Shown one piece after another: positions 25,201-34,800 of a stretch of DNA of 64,000 nucleotides (its first letter is position 1; every line of letters begins with the position of its first letter). The position numbers and the translations under genes were made by a program. Source of the DNA: Nereocystis luetkeana (lineage: Eukaryota > Sar > Phaeophyceae > Laminariales > Laminariaceae); contig JARUPZ010000002.1 in the NCBI GenBank assembly GCA_031213475.1, forward strand, positions 2,666,001-2,730,000. The letters are read 5' to 3'. Under the pieces are notes generated by a model that was given only the letters and a program-made list of their open reading frames with translations, was not told the DNA's origin and ran no database searches.

Positions 25201-25293
25201 CCTGCTCGTCAGCCGTTCCGGCAGCGGCAGCAACCGACCCACCTTCTCGCCCACGTAGCTCTTCCTGGCCTTCTTTGGAGACGGGGCTGACAT
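4285..25293 (-). CDS. ASS: Argininosuccinate synthase (15 exons, complete)
   Basis: ATP-dependent ligation of citrulline and aspartate to argininosuccinate, the penultimate step of arginine synthesis; probably cytosolic, since no clear signal or transit peptide is visible. Exons (descending): 25293-25243, 20020-19941, 16928-16850, 16483-16383, 15400-15301, 14273-14184, 12085-12023, 10875-10759, 10066-10010, 9317-9205, 7943-7844, 6159-6098, 5678-5591, 5157-5044, 4368-4285. All phases join without a stop to give 432 aa, slightly longer than the usual 400-412 because of a basic N-terminal extension ([17 protein letters not shown]). Hallmarks: the ATP pyrophosphatase loop YSGGLDTS (residues 22-29), [25 protein letters not shown] (from residue 129), [35 protein letters not shown] and [12 protein letters not shown]. 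The start at 25293 has a good context (GCCATG); an in-frame ATG at 25386 would add 31 residues. Three introns use GC donors. Confidence 0.96.
4369..5043 (-). other. Argininosuccinate synthase intron 14, GC-AG type
   Basis: Exon 14 ends ADAQ with CAG at 5046-5044, followed by GCGAGT; exon 15 starts GGTTTCATC (GFIR) at 4368. The DAxGFIRI junction is typical of the family. The intron holds a MITE family 1 copy (4833-4944) and a 69-base-period tandem duplication around 4555-4660. Confidence 0.8.
4833..4944. mobile_element. MITE family 1 copy 1
   Basis: About 110 bases with terminal inverted repeats CTATTACGGGGGACCATAGT, an AT-rich centre, and TA-type ends. In ASS intron 14. Confidence 0.85.
7944..9204 (-). 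other. Argininosuccinate synthase intron 10, GC-AG type
   Basis: The conserved string [13 protein letters not shown] is obtained only if exon 10 ends at CG (9205), followed by GCAAGTA, and exon 11 starts G-TTC-GTG at 7943. The alternative GT four bases further on breaks the frame. GCAAGT is the textbook GC-AG donor consensus. Confidence 0.85.
8035..8272. repeat. Direct duplication of ~118 bases
   Basis: Two adjacent copies share GCCAGCATGGCTATGCCACT / GGCAGCATGGCGATCGATGC, CACTCACRGCA, and a terminal G-rich stretch. In ASS intron 10. Confidence 0.75.
9460..9569. mobile_element. MITE family 1 copy 2
   Basis: Same inverted termini (CTATTACGGGGGATCATAGT and its partner ending CCCCCGTAATAG). 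In ASS intron 9. Confidence 0.85.
10920..11180 (-). repeat. Intronic repeat shared by ASS introns 4 and 7, copy in intron 7
   Basis: Contains GAGACACCTCCAACATTTGG, CCCCTTCCCGTTTCGCCGCC and CACATTCGTCTATT in the same order as the intron 4 copy. It starts about 45 bases from the exon 8 acceptor. Confidence 0.75.
11637..11747. mobile_element. MITE family 1 copy 3
   Basis: Same termini, with the internal sequence in the opposite orientation to copies 1 and 2. In ASS intron 7. Confidence 0.85.
12293..12385. mobile_element. MITE family 2 copy 1
   Basis: Inverted termini around CTGCAGTCCCGTTTGGAGGA and CCCCAAAACGGGACTGCAG. In ASS intron 6; the right end is diverged. Confidence 0.75.
13617..13871. 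mobile_element. MITE family 3 copy 1
   Basis: Termini CACTTCGGACAGATATATCA and GATCTATCTGTTCGAGGCGT enclose about 255 bases rich in GATCTAGATC-type palindromes. In ASS intron 6. Confidence 0.7.
13925..14138 (-). mobile_element. SINE copy S1 (tRNA-derived head)
   Basis: On the minus strand the head starts GGTCGCTCCCGTGG and has a B-box-like GAGTTCGAATCCC. The body contains GGCGCC-type spacing then CGAGTCGACGAGGAAGAAA, as in S2. The 3' end is lost. In ASS intron 6. Confidence 0.7.
14763..14856. mobile_element. MITE family 2 copy 2
   Basis: CCCTTGTAGAACTGCAGTCT at left and CCTGAAAGGGTTAA at right. In ASS intron 5. Confidence 0.75.
15090..15277. mobile_element. MITE family 3 copy 2 (degraded)
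   Basis: The right end is TAGATGATCTGTTCGACGTG. Internal AGATCATACAGATCAGGGAT and TAGATCATG motifs match copies 1 and 3; the left end is unclear. In ASS intron 5. Confidence 0.5.
15485..15865 (-). repeat. Intronic repeat shared by ASS introns 4 and 7, copy in intron 4
   Basis: Same ordered motifs as the intron 7 copy, plus an internal direct duplication of about 110 bases (ATCATATCCCCTTCCTGTTT occurs twice). It lies about 85 bases from the exon 5 acceptor. Confidence 0.75.
17112..17313. mobile_element. MITE family 2 copy 3, interrupted by MITE family 1
   Basis: Left half CAACCCTTTTAGGACTACAG, right half CCCCAAAACGGGACTGCAGT to AAAGGGTTA. Removing the nested element restores a unit of about 90 bases. 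Confidence 0.85.
17150..17259. mobile_element. MITE family 1 copy 4, nested in a MITE family 2 copy
   Basis: Slightly diverged termini (TCACGGAGGACCATAGTAAA; GGCCCCCCGTAATACT). It lies between the two halves of a family 2 element in ASS intron 2. Confidence 0.85.
17370..17534. repeat. Tandem pair of ~80-base hairpin elements
   Basis: ACTCTGGCCGGGAATATA ... TATATTCTAGGCCAGAGT, followed directly by a second, similar inverted-repeat unit (ACTCTGGCCGAGAATATA ... TATATTCCGGGCGAGAGT). In ASS intron 2. Confidence 0.8.
20237..20600 (+). repeat. GGTGC/GGTTC pentamer array, left
   Basis: Repeated GGTGCGGTTCGGTGCGGTTT cores separated by 15-25 base AT-rich spacers such as GAAAATCGGAAATCCTAC; about eight units. 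In ASS intron 1. Confidence 0.9.
20632..20960 (+). repeat. 91-base direct duplication followed by GCTGCAAGCAAGC array
   Basis: Two copies of a unit beginning TTCTCTACGGTGCACCGTAT at 20632 and 20723, then a degenerate CTGCTGCAAGCAAGCG array from about 20810. These sit between the two pentamer arrays. Confidence 0.8.
21795..22270 (+). repeat. GGTGC/GGTTC pentamer array, right
   Basis: Same cores and spacers and the same orientation as the left array, about ten units. It ends in a perfect inverted turn (GGTGCGGTTAACCGCACC) followed by reverse-complement cores. Confidence 0.9.
23321..23445 (-). mobile_element. SINE copy S5 (3' fragment)
   Basis: Carries the same GAAGAGCCTGCTATGTGACC and CCGGATCTGAGTTACGAG segment as S2 and ends in a short A6. 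It lies about 0.5 kb from S2 in the same orientation. Confidence 0.7.
23861..24202 (-). mobile_element. SINE copy S2 (full structure: tRNA-like head, body, poly-A)
   Basis: On the minus strand: GGTCGCCCCGGTGGTTCAAG (A-box region), B box GGTTCGAGCCCC, a body with CGAGTCGACGAGGG, CGCGATAAAAAT and ACCCCGGATCTGAGTTACGA, ending in a run of 27 A. About 340 bases. In ASS intron 1. Confidence 0.8.
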
Positions 25294-26345
25294 GGCGTCT
25301 TGCGTATTCTGAGCTGGATCGAACGAACGAATGGTGTGGTAGATGTGGTAGAGGGAATTCGCGATCGAGGGAGTTCCACTCCGCACTTCTAGAATTATTT
25401 TTCGGGGACGGGTTATTTAGTAGAACTACCATGAGGCGTTGTGATGGAGGCCAAAAAGAGAAAGGCAGGTGTGCACGAAGCGAGGCAGGCGTGAGCGTTC
25501 TACCCCGGGCAGCGACGCGCCAGAATCATGGTGCGTGCACACGTACTTTCTCGCGTGGATCTAGCGTTTGTGTTGAGTCTCGCGCTCTACGTGTCGTTCA
25601 TAGCGGACCCTCTTCGTCGTCCAATTCGATTACTGCTGTGAAAAGTACAACTTCTACCACTCTGTTCGTTTGTTCCGTAACCCGTAGAGACGAGCGGGGA
25701 CGTGGAGACCAGCTCAACTCTACCCCAAAGCGAGAGACGGTATCAAAGCGTGTTGTTCGTGAACGCCTTTCCGTCGTGCGTGTAGCCTCGCGTGATTTGT
25801 TTCCGTCGCGAGAAGCGTATCGTAGTGGACTTCCAACATGAAAACGTAGTTCGCCACCCCCTCGACTTCGGTCAGCCCCGTCCACACTGGCTGCTGTACA
25901 ATTCTCTGTTCTCTCGGAAGTGGCTCCATCACGAACGCACGGCGACCATCAGCGGCAACAGTATCAACAGCAGCTCGCCGACTCGTCGTTGTGAATCCTC
26001 CCATCTCCAGTCTATCTGACGAAGAGCCGCTTCCTCGCATGCTTCCACTACGAACCTGTCGTCCAACGGAAATGCCACACCCAACACCACCACCCGGCCG
26101 TTTTCTCAGTTTCCTCCAACTTCCTGGCTCGCTGGCACCCGCCGCAATACCATTTTATCACACCCAACAAAAACACAAATAAAAAAACACACACACAAAC
26201 ACGAACACAAAGTCGAACGAAATGCTCGTACGATTAATACGACAGCTTGGTAACTGGTGGCAGTCCCAACTCCCAACACCCAACCCAACATCTAACAAAC
26301 ACGCAACCAACCCAATACACCCACCCACCCACCCACACGCAACAG
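25294..26345. promoter_or_regulatory. Divergent intergenic region between ASS and PLAC8 genes
   Basis: About 1.05 kb separates the two divergently transcribed genes and must contain the ASS upstream region and the 5' end of the PLAC8 gene. I see no TATA box I would trust. CA-rich runs lie at 26160-26345. A minus-strand open frame at 25720-26040 has protein-like composition but no recognised domain or start. Confidence 0.45.
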
Positions 26346-29300
26346 GCGCGCAAGAGCAAGAGCGGGCGGAGCAGCGCGGGCAGCGACACTCGGTCGAATG
26401 CCTCGGGACGATCAAGGCGATCGACCAGGTCCCACAAGTCGAGGGCCTCTCGCTCTGCCCCGTCGTCCCGGGCCGCCACCACCCAGCCCATGGAGATGGC
26501 CGTGGACGACGCGGGGGGGGACCTGCCCTCGCAAAAGTGGCAGTCTTCCATCTGCTGTGCTGGGGGGTGCAAGTCACGTGAGAGATAGGGGCGGGCGTCT
26601 TAACGGGCGGGGTGTCTTGTTGTCTCGTCCGGGCGAAGGAGGAGGAGGGAGGGGGGTATGATCTCATATCAGCAGCTGTGTGGTGCCTGGTACAAATTTG
26701 TGTTGCTAGTTCGTTCGTCAGTTCTTTGCCTGATGCTCGTCATAAGAGGCAGTGGCTTCCATTGCGGCTGATTTGTGTTGATTTTGTGTTGTACACGTGA
26801 ACTTAGGAACCAGGCAAGAAAGCAGACAACTGAATCGCTGAAGCAATAGAGCGGATGAGAGCACGCAGAACTCTACTGGTGATGCTGTACGTATACTAGC
26901 TGTATAACTCTCGAATACCTGCGGTATGTCTTCCGTGTAAAATAGCTGTGAAACGGACACCCAATACCCCGGTACTACTGTTACATAGAATAGCGCTGCT
27001 TCACAATCCGATCCTACTTTAAGCGGTGGAGGCCTTGGTTGGCCAATGCGGTCAGCATCTTTTTCGTTAAGCTGCTGTTGTATCTCTCGAGGAGTACCTG
27101 TGCTTCTCTCATGCGTCATTGATACAGACATTGCGTAAACTAGCGCCTGACGATTAATAAAGGAGAGGGTGAGAGGGAGGTAGAGAGAGAGAAATGCCGG
27201 TATATGAAGGCGAGAGGGAGGAGTTAGGAAAACGATTGTGTCAACGACCTTCAGCGCAAGAAGTGAACCCGTCTTCATGAAACTGTAACTTCTACCATCC
27301 AATGTCCAATGCTACTGCCGTCCAGATTTATTCGTTGCTTGCAGTTTTGGTATTGGGTCTGACTGCAGCAGTACGTACCGCTGGAATGTGCCCGCCTGTG
27401 ATAGCTGCGGAGCTCAATAGCTCCTGCCAAAAATGCACAGCGGTCCCCTACTATATCGTTGGCATTGCTGCGACACGCGCAACCGATACATCTCACAAAC
27501 TTAACATGAGCTTTAACAAGTGATCGCTCACACAGAGTATCGATGAACTTCATCACACTCGAAGCTGACATGTTTGTGTTGTGTCTGCTTAACAGCTGTT
27601 CACAGAGCCTCTGTAGGCAGGCGACAAGAAGGGAAACGCCAAACATGAAATACTATGCAGATAATCAAATCAGTTATTTACCGTCACCGAATAATCTCAT
27701 CACTTGTCGCCAGTCAGCCAATCAGCTAGTTATCCAATTAGCAAATAATTTATTGTCGCACCAGCCCCCCCCCCCCACCTTCCCTATTGCTTGGTTTGTG
27801 CGGATGTAGATGTGGAGGTCGACCGAGGGCAAATAACTCGTGTCTCGTGGCACTTGGTGACGGAGTACGTAACGTCTTCCGCGGTCGAGGGCGCATGCCG
27901 AAGGGCCAGCGGCCTTACGTCGACGACAGATAGGGTCGAATTCCAGGCGCCATTCGCCAACATACTCCCGACAGCAGCAGTAGGGGCATTCAGTGCTTCT
28001 ACTATTCGTATTAGTAAATACTTACAGCAGTAGTCTTCGCCTCTCGAGTCGGTCGGCTCTTTTACCGTACCAGTACATTTTTTATTTTATTTTCGGGAAA
28101 ACTTCCACACCTCGAACAGATAGATCATGATCTATCTACAGTAGATGATCTAGTTCATATCCCGCCGTTGTGTGAGAAGTTGTGCAGGATCTTCCTTATA
28201 GGACAGATCCAACCGAAGAAATATACCAGGTATGTGCTAAATCGTGCAGATTATACGAGTCCCACAGAGCAACATGAGCTAGATCATACAAAATCGGGCA
28301 TAGATCCGCCTCGAAAGGCCTAGGTAATAGAAGTGAGAATCGATTTTCTGTTCGAGGTGTGAAATCTTCGACGGATGCTGAGGAGCTACGCCGATCGAGC
28401 TTAATCCCGCCTAGAAAAAAAACGAATGTAGAATGGCTTCATGCCTCTGGGCAACACGAACACTTGTTGGAGTTGAACCACTCCTTATTGTTTGGAAGGA
28501 CAAGGAACCACAGAGACAGTGATAACTAACGGCGTTGTTTGTAGAGTACAGCGTGGACCTATCATACAAGCAAAACAACAACCCAATAAGAAACTGGGGT
28601 CCACTCTTTCTGGGTGCTAAAGAAGGTTGGATTAGCAAGTTAGTGCTCAGCGCCGAGCGGTTCAAACTGCATCCTACGGGCCTAAAAAACCCTATGCTCA
28701 AGATTGGCTGCACGGTAAAGTTCCAGCTTTGCTAAGAGTACCTGATTATTGTTGCCGGGCCCATGCTGTACGTACGGTGGAGCGACGGGTTCATTTCGGT
28801 TGTGCGGTCGGTCGGTCGGTCGGTCGGGCTGGAGTTCTGCCTTTGCGGAAACCAGATACGCTCTCGTAAAGAAGGCAGGCGGGCCGAGCCACAAGCGAAC
28901 AGACGGACGGACAATACCGGTCATCGATCGGTGCGGCTAGGTTGTATTGTATGTGTTGATCACACAAGCAACAACAGATGGTGGTGATGGTGGTGGTGGC
29001 GGTGGTGTCGGCGGCGGCGGTGGCGACGGTGATGGTGGTGGCGGCAGTAATAGTGATGGTGGGAAAACATTAGCAGAGCTGCCTTTGCCTGCCAGCGAAT
29101 AAGGTACCCTAGACCCTTGTCGGGCCGATTACTTCCTTCCATTGCATTACCCCCAAAAGAGTCGATACCGTCGCCGTAATTCAGAGAGAGTAACGCCGTT
29201 GTCTGGAGTCTTTCCTGAAAGCAAGCCGATGAGTGCCTGGCGAATAAAACGCTTGACGAGAAAGAAGGGAGACTAAACGAGAACGACATTGTGTGCGCTC

Positions 29301-32054
29301 TGCGGCCGCGACAAACCTCTCTGAGGTGCACCCGAACCTCCACTAAAACGCCTCCATGGGCGGCTGAACGCCTTTTTTTATTTTGCGCTGTACACCGAAC
29401 CAGTCCTCCGTGCCTTGGACCACTCACTAGTGTGGTGCCTTTTCTTTGACTCACTGGATGAACCGTGCTGTGTCATCAGCCGCCGATGCCCAGTCGATCC
29501 TATAGCGATAACGCCACGATTTGAGGCTGCCAAAAGAGCACTTTCTGACTAATATTATGATGCCCCCGTGTGCCCCCCCTACCACGCCGCCGCTGCCGCC
29601 GCCGCTCTTTCGTGCCTTCCGGCCCATTCTCTGGTGTTTCTCTCTTCCCCTGCCGGTGGCGGTGGTGGTGATGGTGGTGATGACGATGCAGTGTACGGGT
29701 TCTGCATTCCGTGCGCTGTGGCGACGGCTAGGAATCGCATCGACGGGTCGTCGTGGTGCGTGAACCTCCTGTGCCTCAACGTCTGCGCGGCCAGGAGCAT
29801 CATCCGCCATGGCTATGGCATCAAGGTTAGATGCGTGACCATGCATGCACACGCAGCGCCTTTAGGCAGGGAGTCGAGGAGTAGGCTGGGAGATGGCGGG
29901 GGGGATGAGTTAAACGATTGGAGTGTGAGCGCGCCCTGCGTCGGGCGTGGCGTTTTTGATGAGGGGGGGCGGGGAGGGTACGAGGAGGCCGGCTTCGTAG
30001 GACGGTGTGGCGAATAGTCCCGAAAGATGGGCGCGGGGGGGGGGGGGGGGGCTATATCCGTCGTTTTAGGACCACTCCGAGTGCAAGCGGTTATACCTTA
30101 AACTTTACATTTGTTGCGTTTTCCGCCTCGAAATCTTATCAACGTCGGACACAGATATATCGCCGCTTTTGTGTGTTACTGTCTGCCTGCCTCCCACCCA
30201 GCCCCCCTCCCCCACCCGCCATCCCCTCGTCCCCGACGATTGCATGCCGCACGAAAAACGGCAACAGGGACACTGCTGCGCGGACATAATGTGCAGCATG
30301 TTGTGCACGCCGTGCGTGGCGTGCCAGCTGCTGGGGGAGACGGAGAAGCGGGGGCCTATCCATGACCACTGGAGGGAGGGGTCGAATCGGGCGAATGTCG
30401 AACAGCCGTGGAAGTTTGGGATGTTCAACTGCTTCGACGACTGCACCACCTGTGAGTCGCACCACACCCTCCCGCTCCGCCGTGTGGCCGGAAAACCATA
30501 CCACACCGCACCGCACCGTAATTCACTGCTGGGGTAGTCCATGGTGGATCAAGGACGATCTCGTTTGTGTTTTTTCGTCACTTTTCTTGTTCCTGTTCTT
30601 GTCGTTTGTTGTTGTATGTGTTGAATTTTGTGTGGGAATTTTGTGTTGAAGTTGGTGTGAAGAAGACTCCGATAAGGAAAACGCCCCCGGAAATGCTGGA
30701 AACTACGTCCCTTCCCACTGATCCGCCCCCTCCCCGGGGAGCGAGCGACCCGTCCCCGGGAGGGCGCCTTTCCAGGCCCCCCGCTCGCCGAGTTGGGCGG
30801 CGGCGGCTGTTTTGTTGCCCAAGACCCCGAGGGCTGCTGTGTGGGGCGGGCGTGGCACGTCCGTGCGTCTGCGGATGTTCGTGTTCATGTACGGACTTGT
30901 TCTTGTTATGTGTTCATGTTCGTGTTTTCCCTTTGCTTTTTTATGTATGTTTCGCTGTGTCTGTTCTATCTCTCTTTTCCCCCCTCTCTTCTTCCCCTGC
31001 TCGTTATTCTCCATCTTTTTCCTCTTTTTTTCTCACTTCTATTTTGTTTCTATGTGTGCTCTCCCATGTGTTTCCCTCCCCCTGTGTCCGTCGCTGCGGC
31101 GTACCAGGCGGGTACGCGTGCTTCTGCCCGATGCCCGCGGTTGGGACAATACGCACTCAGATGGACGAGTCAGACTGGCTCTTCAACTGCTGCTGCATCA
31201 ACCCTATCATCGCGAGGAGCCTTGTACGCAGGAACTACAACATCGAGGTTTGTGCAAAATGTGCAAGTTGGGCGTTTGTTTTTTTTGTTGGAACGCCGCT
31301 GAAACCAGTGGTATCGATCGCTTACTGCCCCCTTAGATAGTCTGTATGGGGTGAAGAACCGTAACTCGGAGATGTCGTATCACGTAGGGTGTACCATGTG
31401 GCAAGGCACCCACGAGGCAGTGACATACCGTAGTATACTATTTATAGTTGTCTCTGGAAAGTGGCCACACCAGAAAAAAAAAAAAAAAATCGACGCTGTC
31501 ACCCGTACGCAAGAAAGTCCGCCTCACGGGCGGTTTTTAGTAGGATGCAGCTCACCCTTCATACGACTCGCCCAACACCTCACGGCGCTTCGCGCTTGGT
31601 GCAAGTAATGTCTGCCTGGTCGGTGAATCCCCGACGCGCTCCGGTCCCGGCAATATAGGGATGCGAGGGTCGATGGCAATACGACCACGGCCGCGCATGA
31701 CATGAGTACACCCCTCGCCCCCCTCCCCCATCTCCTCGCGTTGCTCACCTTGCCCCTCCGCCTCGCCTCCCCCCTACCCCGCGTGTTTGCTCTTGCTTTG
31801 CTCTTCCCCTTACTCGTCTGCTTCTTCCTCCTCTTGGTATGTTCTGTCCGTTTTTCTCGTTCTTCTTGTTTCTCTCTTGTGTGTGTGTTTTGGTCGTTTT
31901 TTTTGGCGGCGTATGTTTCTTACAGGGATCGGACTGCGCAGACCTTTTCCTCACGTGCTTCTGCTTCCCGTGCTCCATCTCCCAGATGCTCAACGAGACG
32001 CAGCACCGCGGGAAAACGAGCGGTGCCCCGGGCTTGAACACCGTGTCCCGTTGA
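26346..32054 (+). CDS. Double PLAC8-domain cysteine-rich protein (5 exons; N-terminus uncertain)
   Basis: Exons 26346-26577, 29692-29825, 30202-30451, 31108-31247 and 31926-32054 join in phase to 294 codons plus stop. PLAC8 proteins (cornifelin, plant PCR and FWL families) are small cysteine-rich membrane-associated proteins linked to metal efflux or organ size; which role applies here is unknown. Two PLAC8 units are visible in tandem. Unit 1 has KWQSSICCAGGC, GFCIPCAVATARNRIDGSS, RHGYGIK and CTPCVACQLLGETEKR. Unit 2 has EQPWKFGMFNCFDDCTTC, ACFCPMPAVG, RRNYNIE and CFCFPCSISQMLNE. Before unit 1 lies an Arg/Ser-rich stretch. The first in-frame ATG is at 26490 (246 aa product); the AG before 26346 could instead be an acceptor for an unseen upstream exon. 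The gene is divergent from argininosuccinate synthase, about 1 kb away. All four introns are GT-AG. Confidence 0.9.
28107..28363. mobile_element. MITE family 3 copy 3
   Basis: Termini CACACCTCGAACAGATAGAT and TTTCTGTTCGAGGTGTG, about 257 bases. In PLAC8 intron 1. Confidence 0.75.
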
Positions 32055-33759
32055 GGCCCACCCTAGCCCCCCCCCCCCCCCCCATCCACGCACGCCTCTG
32101 CCCCTTCTCGGCCAATAGTGTGTTGCGCCGTTTCCCTCCCCCCCCCCCCCCCCCCCCCCGCCCCCCGCCACCGCTTTTCATTTTGTTATCAAGAGCGCGT
32201 TTACCGTCACTCACTACCGTCACCATCCTCCTCCTTGCTGGCTGTCGCCCGATGGTGGTACCTCGAAATAGTCACGTACGTACGGGTTGGTAGACCGGGA
32301 AAGCGTGGCTGCCGTCATGGGATGGCACCCTGTGGATTGGTTGCGTGCCGTCCTCCCACGGCGGCTTTTTGTCAGGCTTTCCACGATTTGGGTGCGCTCG
32401 TTCATTGGTTTAGGGTTCATTGGCTCGCATGACGTCGTGTTCCATGATTATGTCCGTGTATGTTGGTTGTTAGGGTGTCTCATGGGAATCCGGTCTTATT
32501 CATCAGGTCGAGGCGTTATTTTATTCCGGGGGTGCAGGGTTTTATTTTATTTTTTCGTTTACCTTTCTTGTGGGAGATTCGGTGAGTACAGGGCAAGCAG
32601 CACGCCGGAAGCCGGGCAAACAAGATGGGGTGTGGATGTTTTCTGTTGAGTGTTTTTGGAGCGGAGGGGTTCTCCATGTGTGTTTTATCCTGGCGACGAG
32701 CTATACGGGGGTCGGGGCCGGGCCGGGCAGCGAGGGGGGAGGAGGAGGAGGAGGAAGAGGAGGAAACTGCGAATGAAATAGTGCAACGACATCGCGCACG
32801 TCACCGCTGTGTATTTAGTCGGGAACTAGACGAGAGGCCGGCCTTGGCACCCACCGTCGATGGTGTCTGAGTAGACGTAGTTTTGCAGCCTTGTGCGCTC
32901 AGCCTTGCTCGTTGCGAGGCGTTGATATTTTGCTATACAACCCTGCTGTACGTAGTGCCTTGGTTTTATTCCCATCTCATTCATGCGAGGAAAAGTGGTG
33001 AAGATGCCCTGTCGTGCAGATCTCTGACGTGCCCTTGTTTGTGCGGTGTGGCGCGGTGAGTTGAGGAGGGGGGGAGGGGGGGGGGGGGGGGGTACACTGT
33101 TCGTGGTACGAGGCACTGTTCCTGCGGATACTCACGCAAGAAAAAATGTGTTCCACGTGCAGCACTTGAGTGGGAGAGCAGCCCACGGCAGACAGACGTA
33201 GAAGGATTTTCTCTTAGTACATAGTAGGATTTTTTGTCGATCGGTACGAGGAAAAGTATTGGAATTATATTTTTAACTAGGCTGCGTCTTGAGTAAGAAA
33301 AGAAACATGGCCACGTCGTCTATGGCGCAGGCCGGTCTGCTTGTTGGGCCGGCGTCCCCTTCCCTTGATCCTACCCTTTGGAGTCGGAATGCTGGGGGGT
33401 CCCGTTCCGTGTGTGGCGAGAATGTCGTTCGACTTTTGTGCTCGTCCTCTCTCTCGTGTGCGCGCGTGTGTGTGCTTTCCACATTGAACCGCTAGTTCTG
33501 CCCGTCGACGTCCAGCACACCCAGCGTTCGTGCCGATTTTTTATCCTTGAGAGAGATAAAAGCTCTGTGTTACGCGAAACTGCGATACGGAGAGACGGCA
33601 TTGTAGTGCAGTGAGAGGGGCAGATGATCCCATGCCCATGCCATCGTACTGGGCGCGATAAGCAACGTACACACGCCAGCAACACGGATACTTCGTGTGT
33701 GCGTTGTCTTCACGGCAACACGGATACTTCGTGTGTGCGTTGTCTTCACAATTACCAGG
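32055..33759. other. Intergenic region with long C and G runs
   Basis: Downstream of the PLAC8 gene are two C runs (about 32068-32084 and 32139-32160) and a G run (about 33069-33092). A direct duplication of about 40 bases occurs at about 33670-33750 (unit contains CACGGATACTTCGTGTGTGC). No coding exon is recognised. Around 33500-33560 is a diverged fragment resembling the 3' end of the non-LTR element. Confidence 0.55.
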
Positions 33760-34800
33760 TATGTTGTTATTTCTACCCAGCTCCATCAGCACACCCAGTG
33801 TCCGTCCTGATTCCTGACCCTTGAGAGATACCTGGTATTAAATATGTGGTCACAGACTGTGAGACACAAAAAAAAACGCAAATTTGTGGGTAAATCACGT
33901 GGGATGCCAGCGTACCGGGTACGAGAACACAACAACGCAAGCAAAACCAGAAAAAAAAAGAACGAAAAGACGAAAAAATGTGTCAAGAAAACCGAAATGG
34001 AACAGAATGCAAATGACGCAAGGATATCACAAAGTCTGCTACGTAAAAGAAAAGCATACAAACTCTAGAAGGACGGATAGCTGCCGCACAGACGGAGCAA
34101 CACGGAAGAGCGGAAGATGCCAGCATAAGGACGGCGTCGAGGGGGAAGAAAACAACAAACAAGAGAGGCAAGGCCAAACACAAGAAGGAAGAGAAAAAAG
34201 AGAACATCGTACTCCATGGGTTCCCGTCTCTACTAGAAAACTCGTTCGGGAACCTTGCCACACCCTTTGCCGTCTCCTTCCTGCTCTCGCCAACAACGGT
34301 GCCAAGTGTCAGTACCGCCGCTGTCGCCCCCCCCCCCCCCCCTATTGCACAACTCAACAAGAAACAAACAAACATAAAACTGCTAGAATTTAAGGGCTAG
34401 TCGAACCGATACCTTGCCACCCGATCTATCATTTCGTTTCTGCATTCTTCGACAGCTGTATCAGCACGGCTGCCCCCCCCCCTCCCCTTATCGCCGCTCT
34501 TGGCGTCCTCAGCTGCGAGGCGTAGCCAGCTCCTCTCCGCCTCGTTCCCGTACCACCTCGTTATGAAACAGTCCGCCACGATCCCCCCTTATATCACTTT
34601 CCAACTCTTCTTAGCCGTCCTCGGCCGTAGCATCGTCTCTACTCCGAACAGCAAAGGGGAGCTTTCCGTTGACCCCTCGGTGGCTCGAAAACCCCTAAGG
34701 TCGTCAGCTAGACATTGGGCCGGGTCATTTTTCGCGTCGGCCTGGTCCCGCCCGGGTTCTCCCCCCCAGCCATCGTCCCAAACATCGAAAGGGGGTAAAC
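33760..34800 (-). mobile_element. Non-LTR retrotransposon 3' fragment, copy A
   Basis: Reading on the minus strand from about 34800, this copy carries the last part of the reverse-transcriptase polyprotein (CLADDLRGFRATEGSTESSP and LLFGVETMLRPR), then the segment ending near GCAGAAACGAAATGATAGAT and a long 3' UTR. It ends at about 33760 in ATAACAAC-like sequence. It matches copies B and C over about 1 kb. It is 5' truncated, and the coding part is broken. Confidence 0.75.

Larger units (their letters stand above)
20021..25242 (-). other. Argininosuccinate synthase intron 1 (5.2 kb)
   Basis: Donor AAG/GTGGGT, acceptor GAAG/GTCGTC. Joining across it yields [15 protein letters not shown], which proves the distant first exon belongs to this gene. 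The intron carries the GGTGC/GGTTC pentamer arrays (20237-22270), SINE copies at 23321-23445 and 23861-24202, and many TACCTGGTA palindromes. Confidence 0.85.

Noticed and set aside
25720..26040. Minus-strand open frame with protein-like composition between ASS and PLAC8
   Set aside because: No recognisable domain, no clear splice sites, and it lies in the divergent upstream region; kept only as a note.
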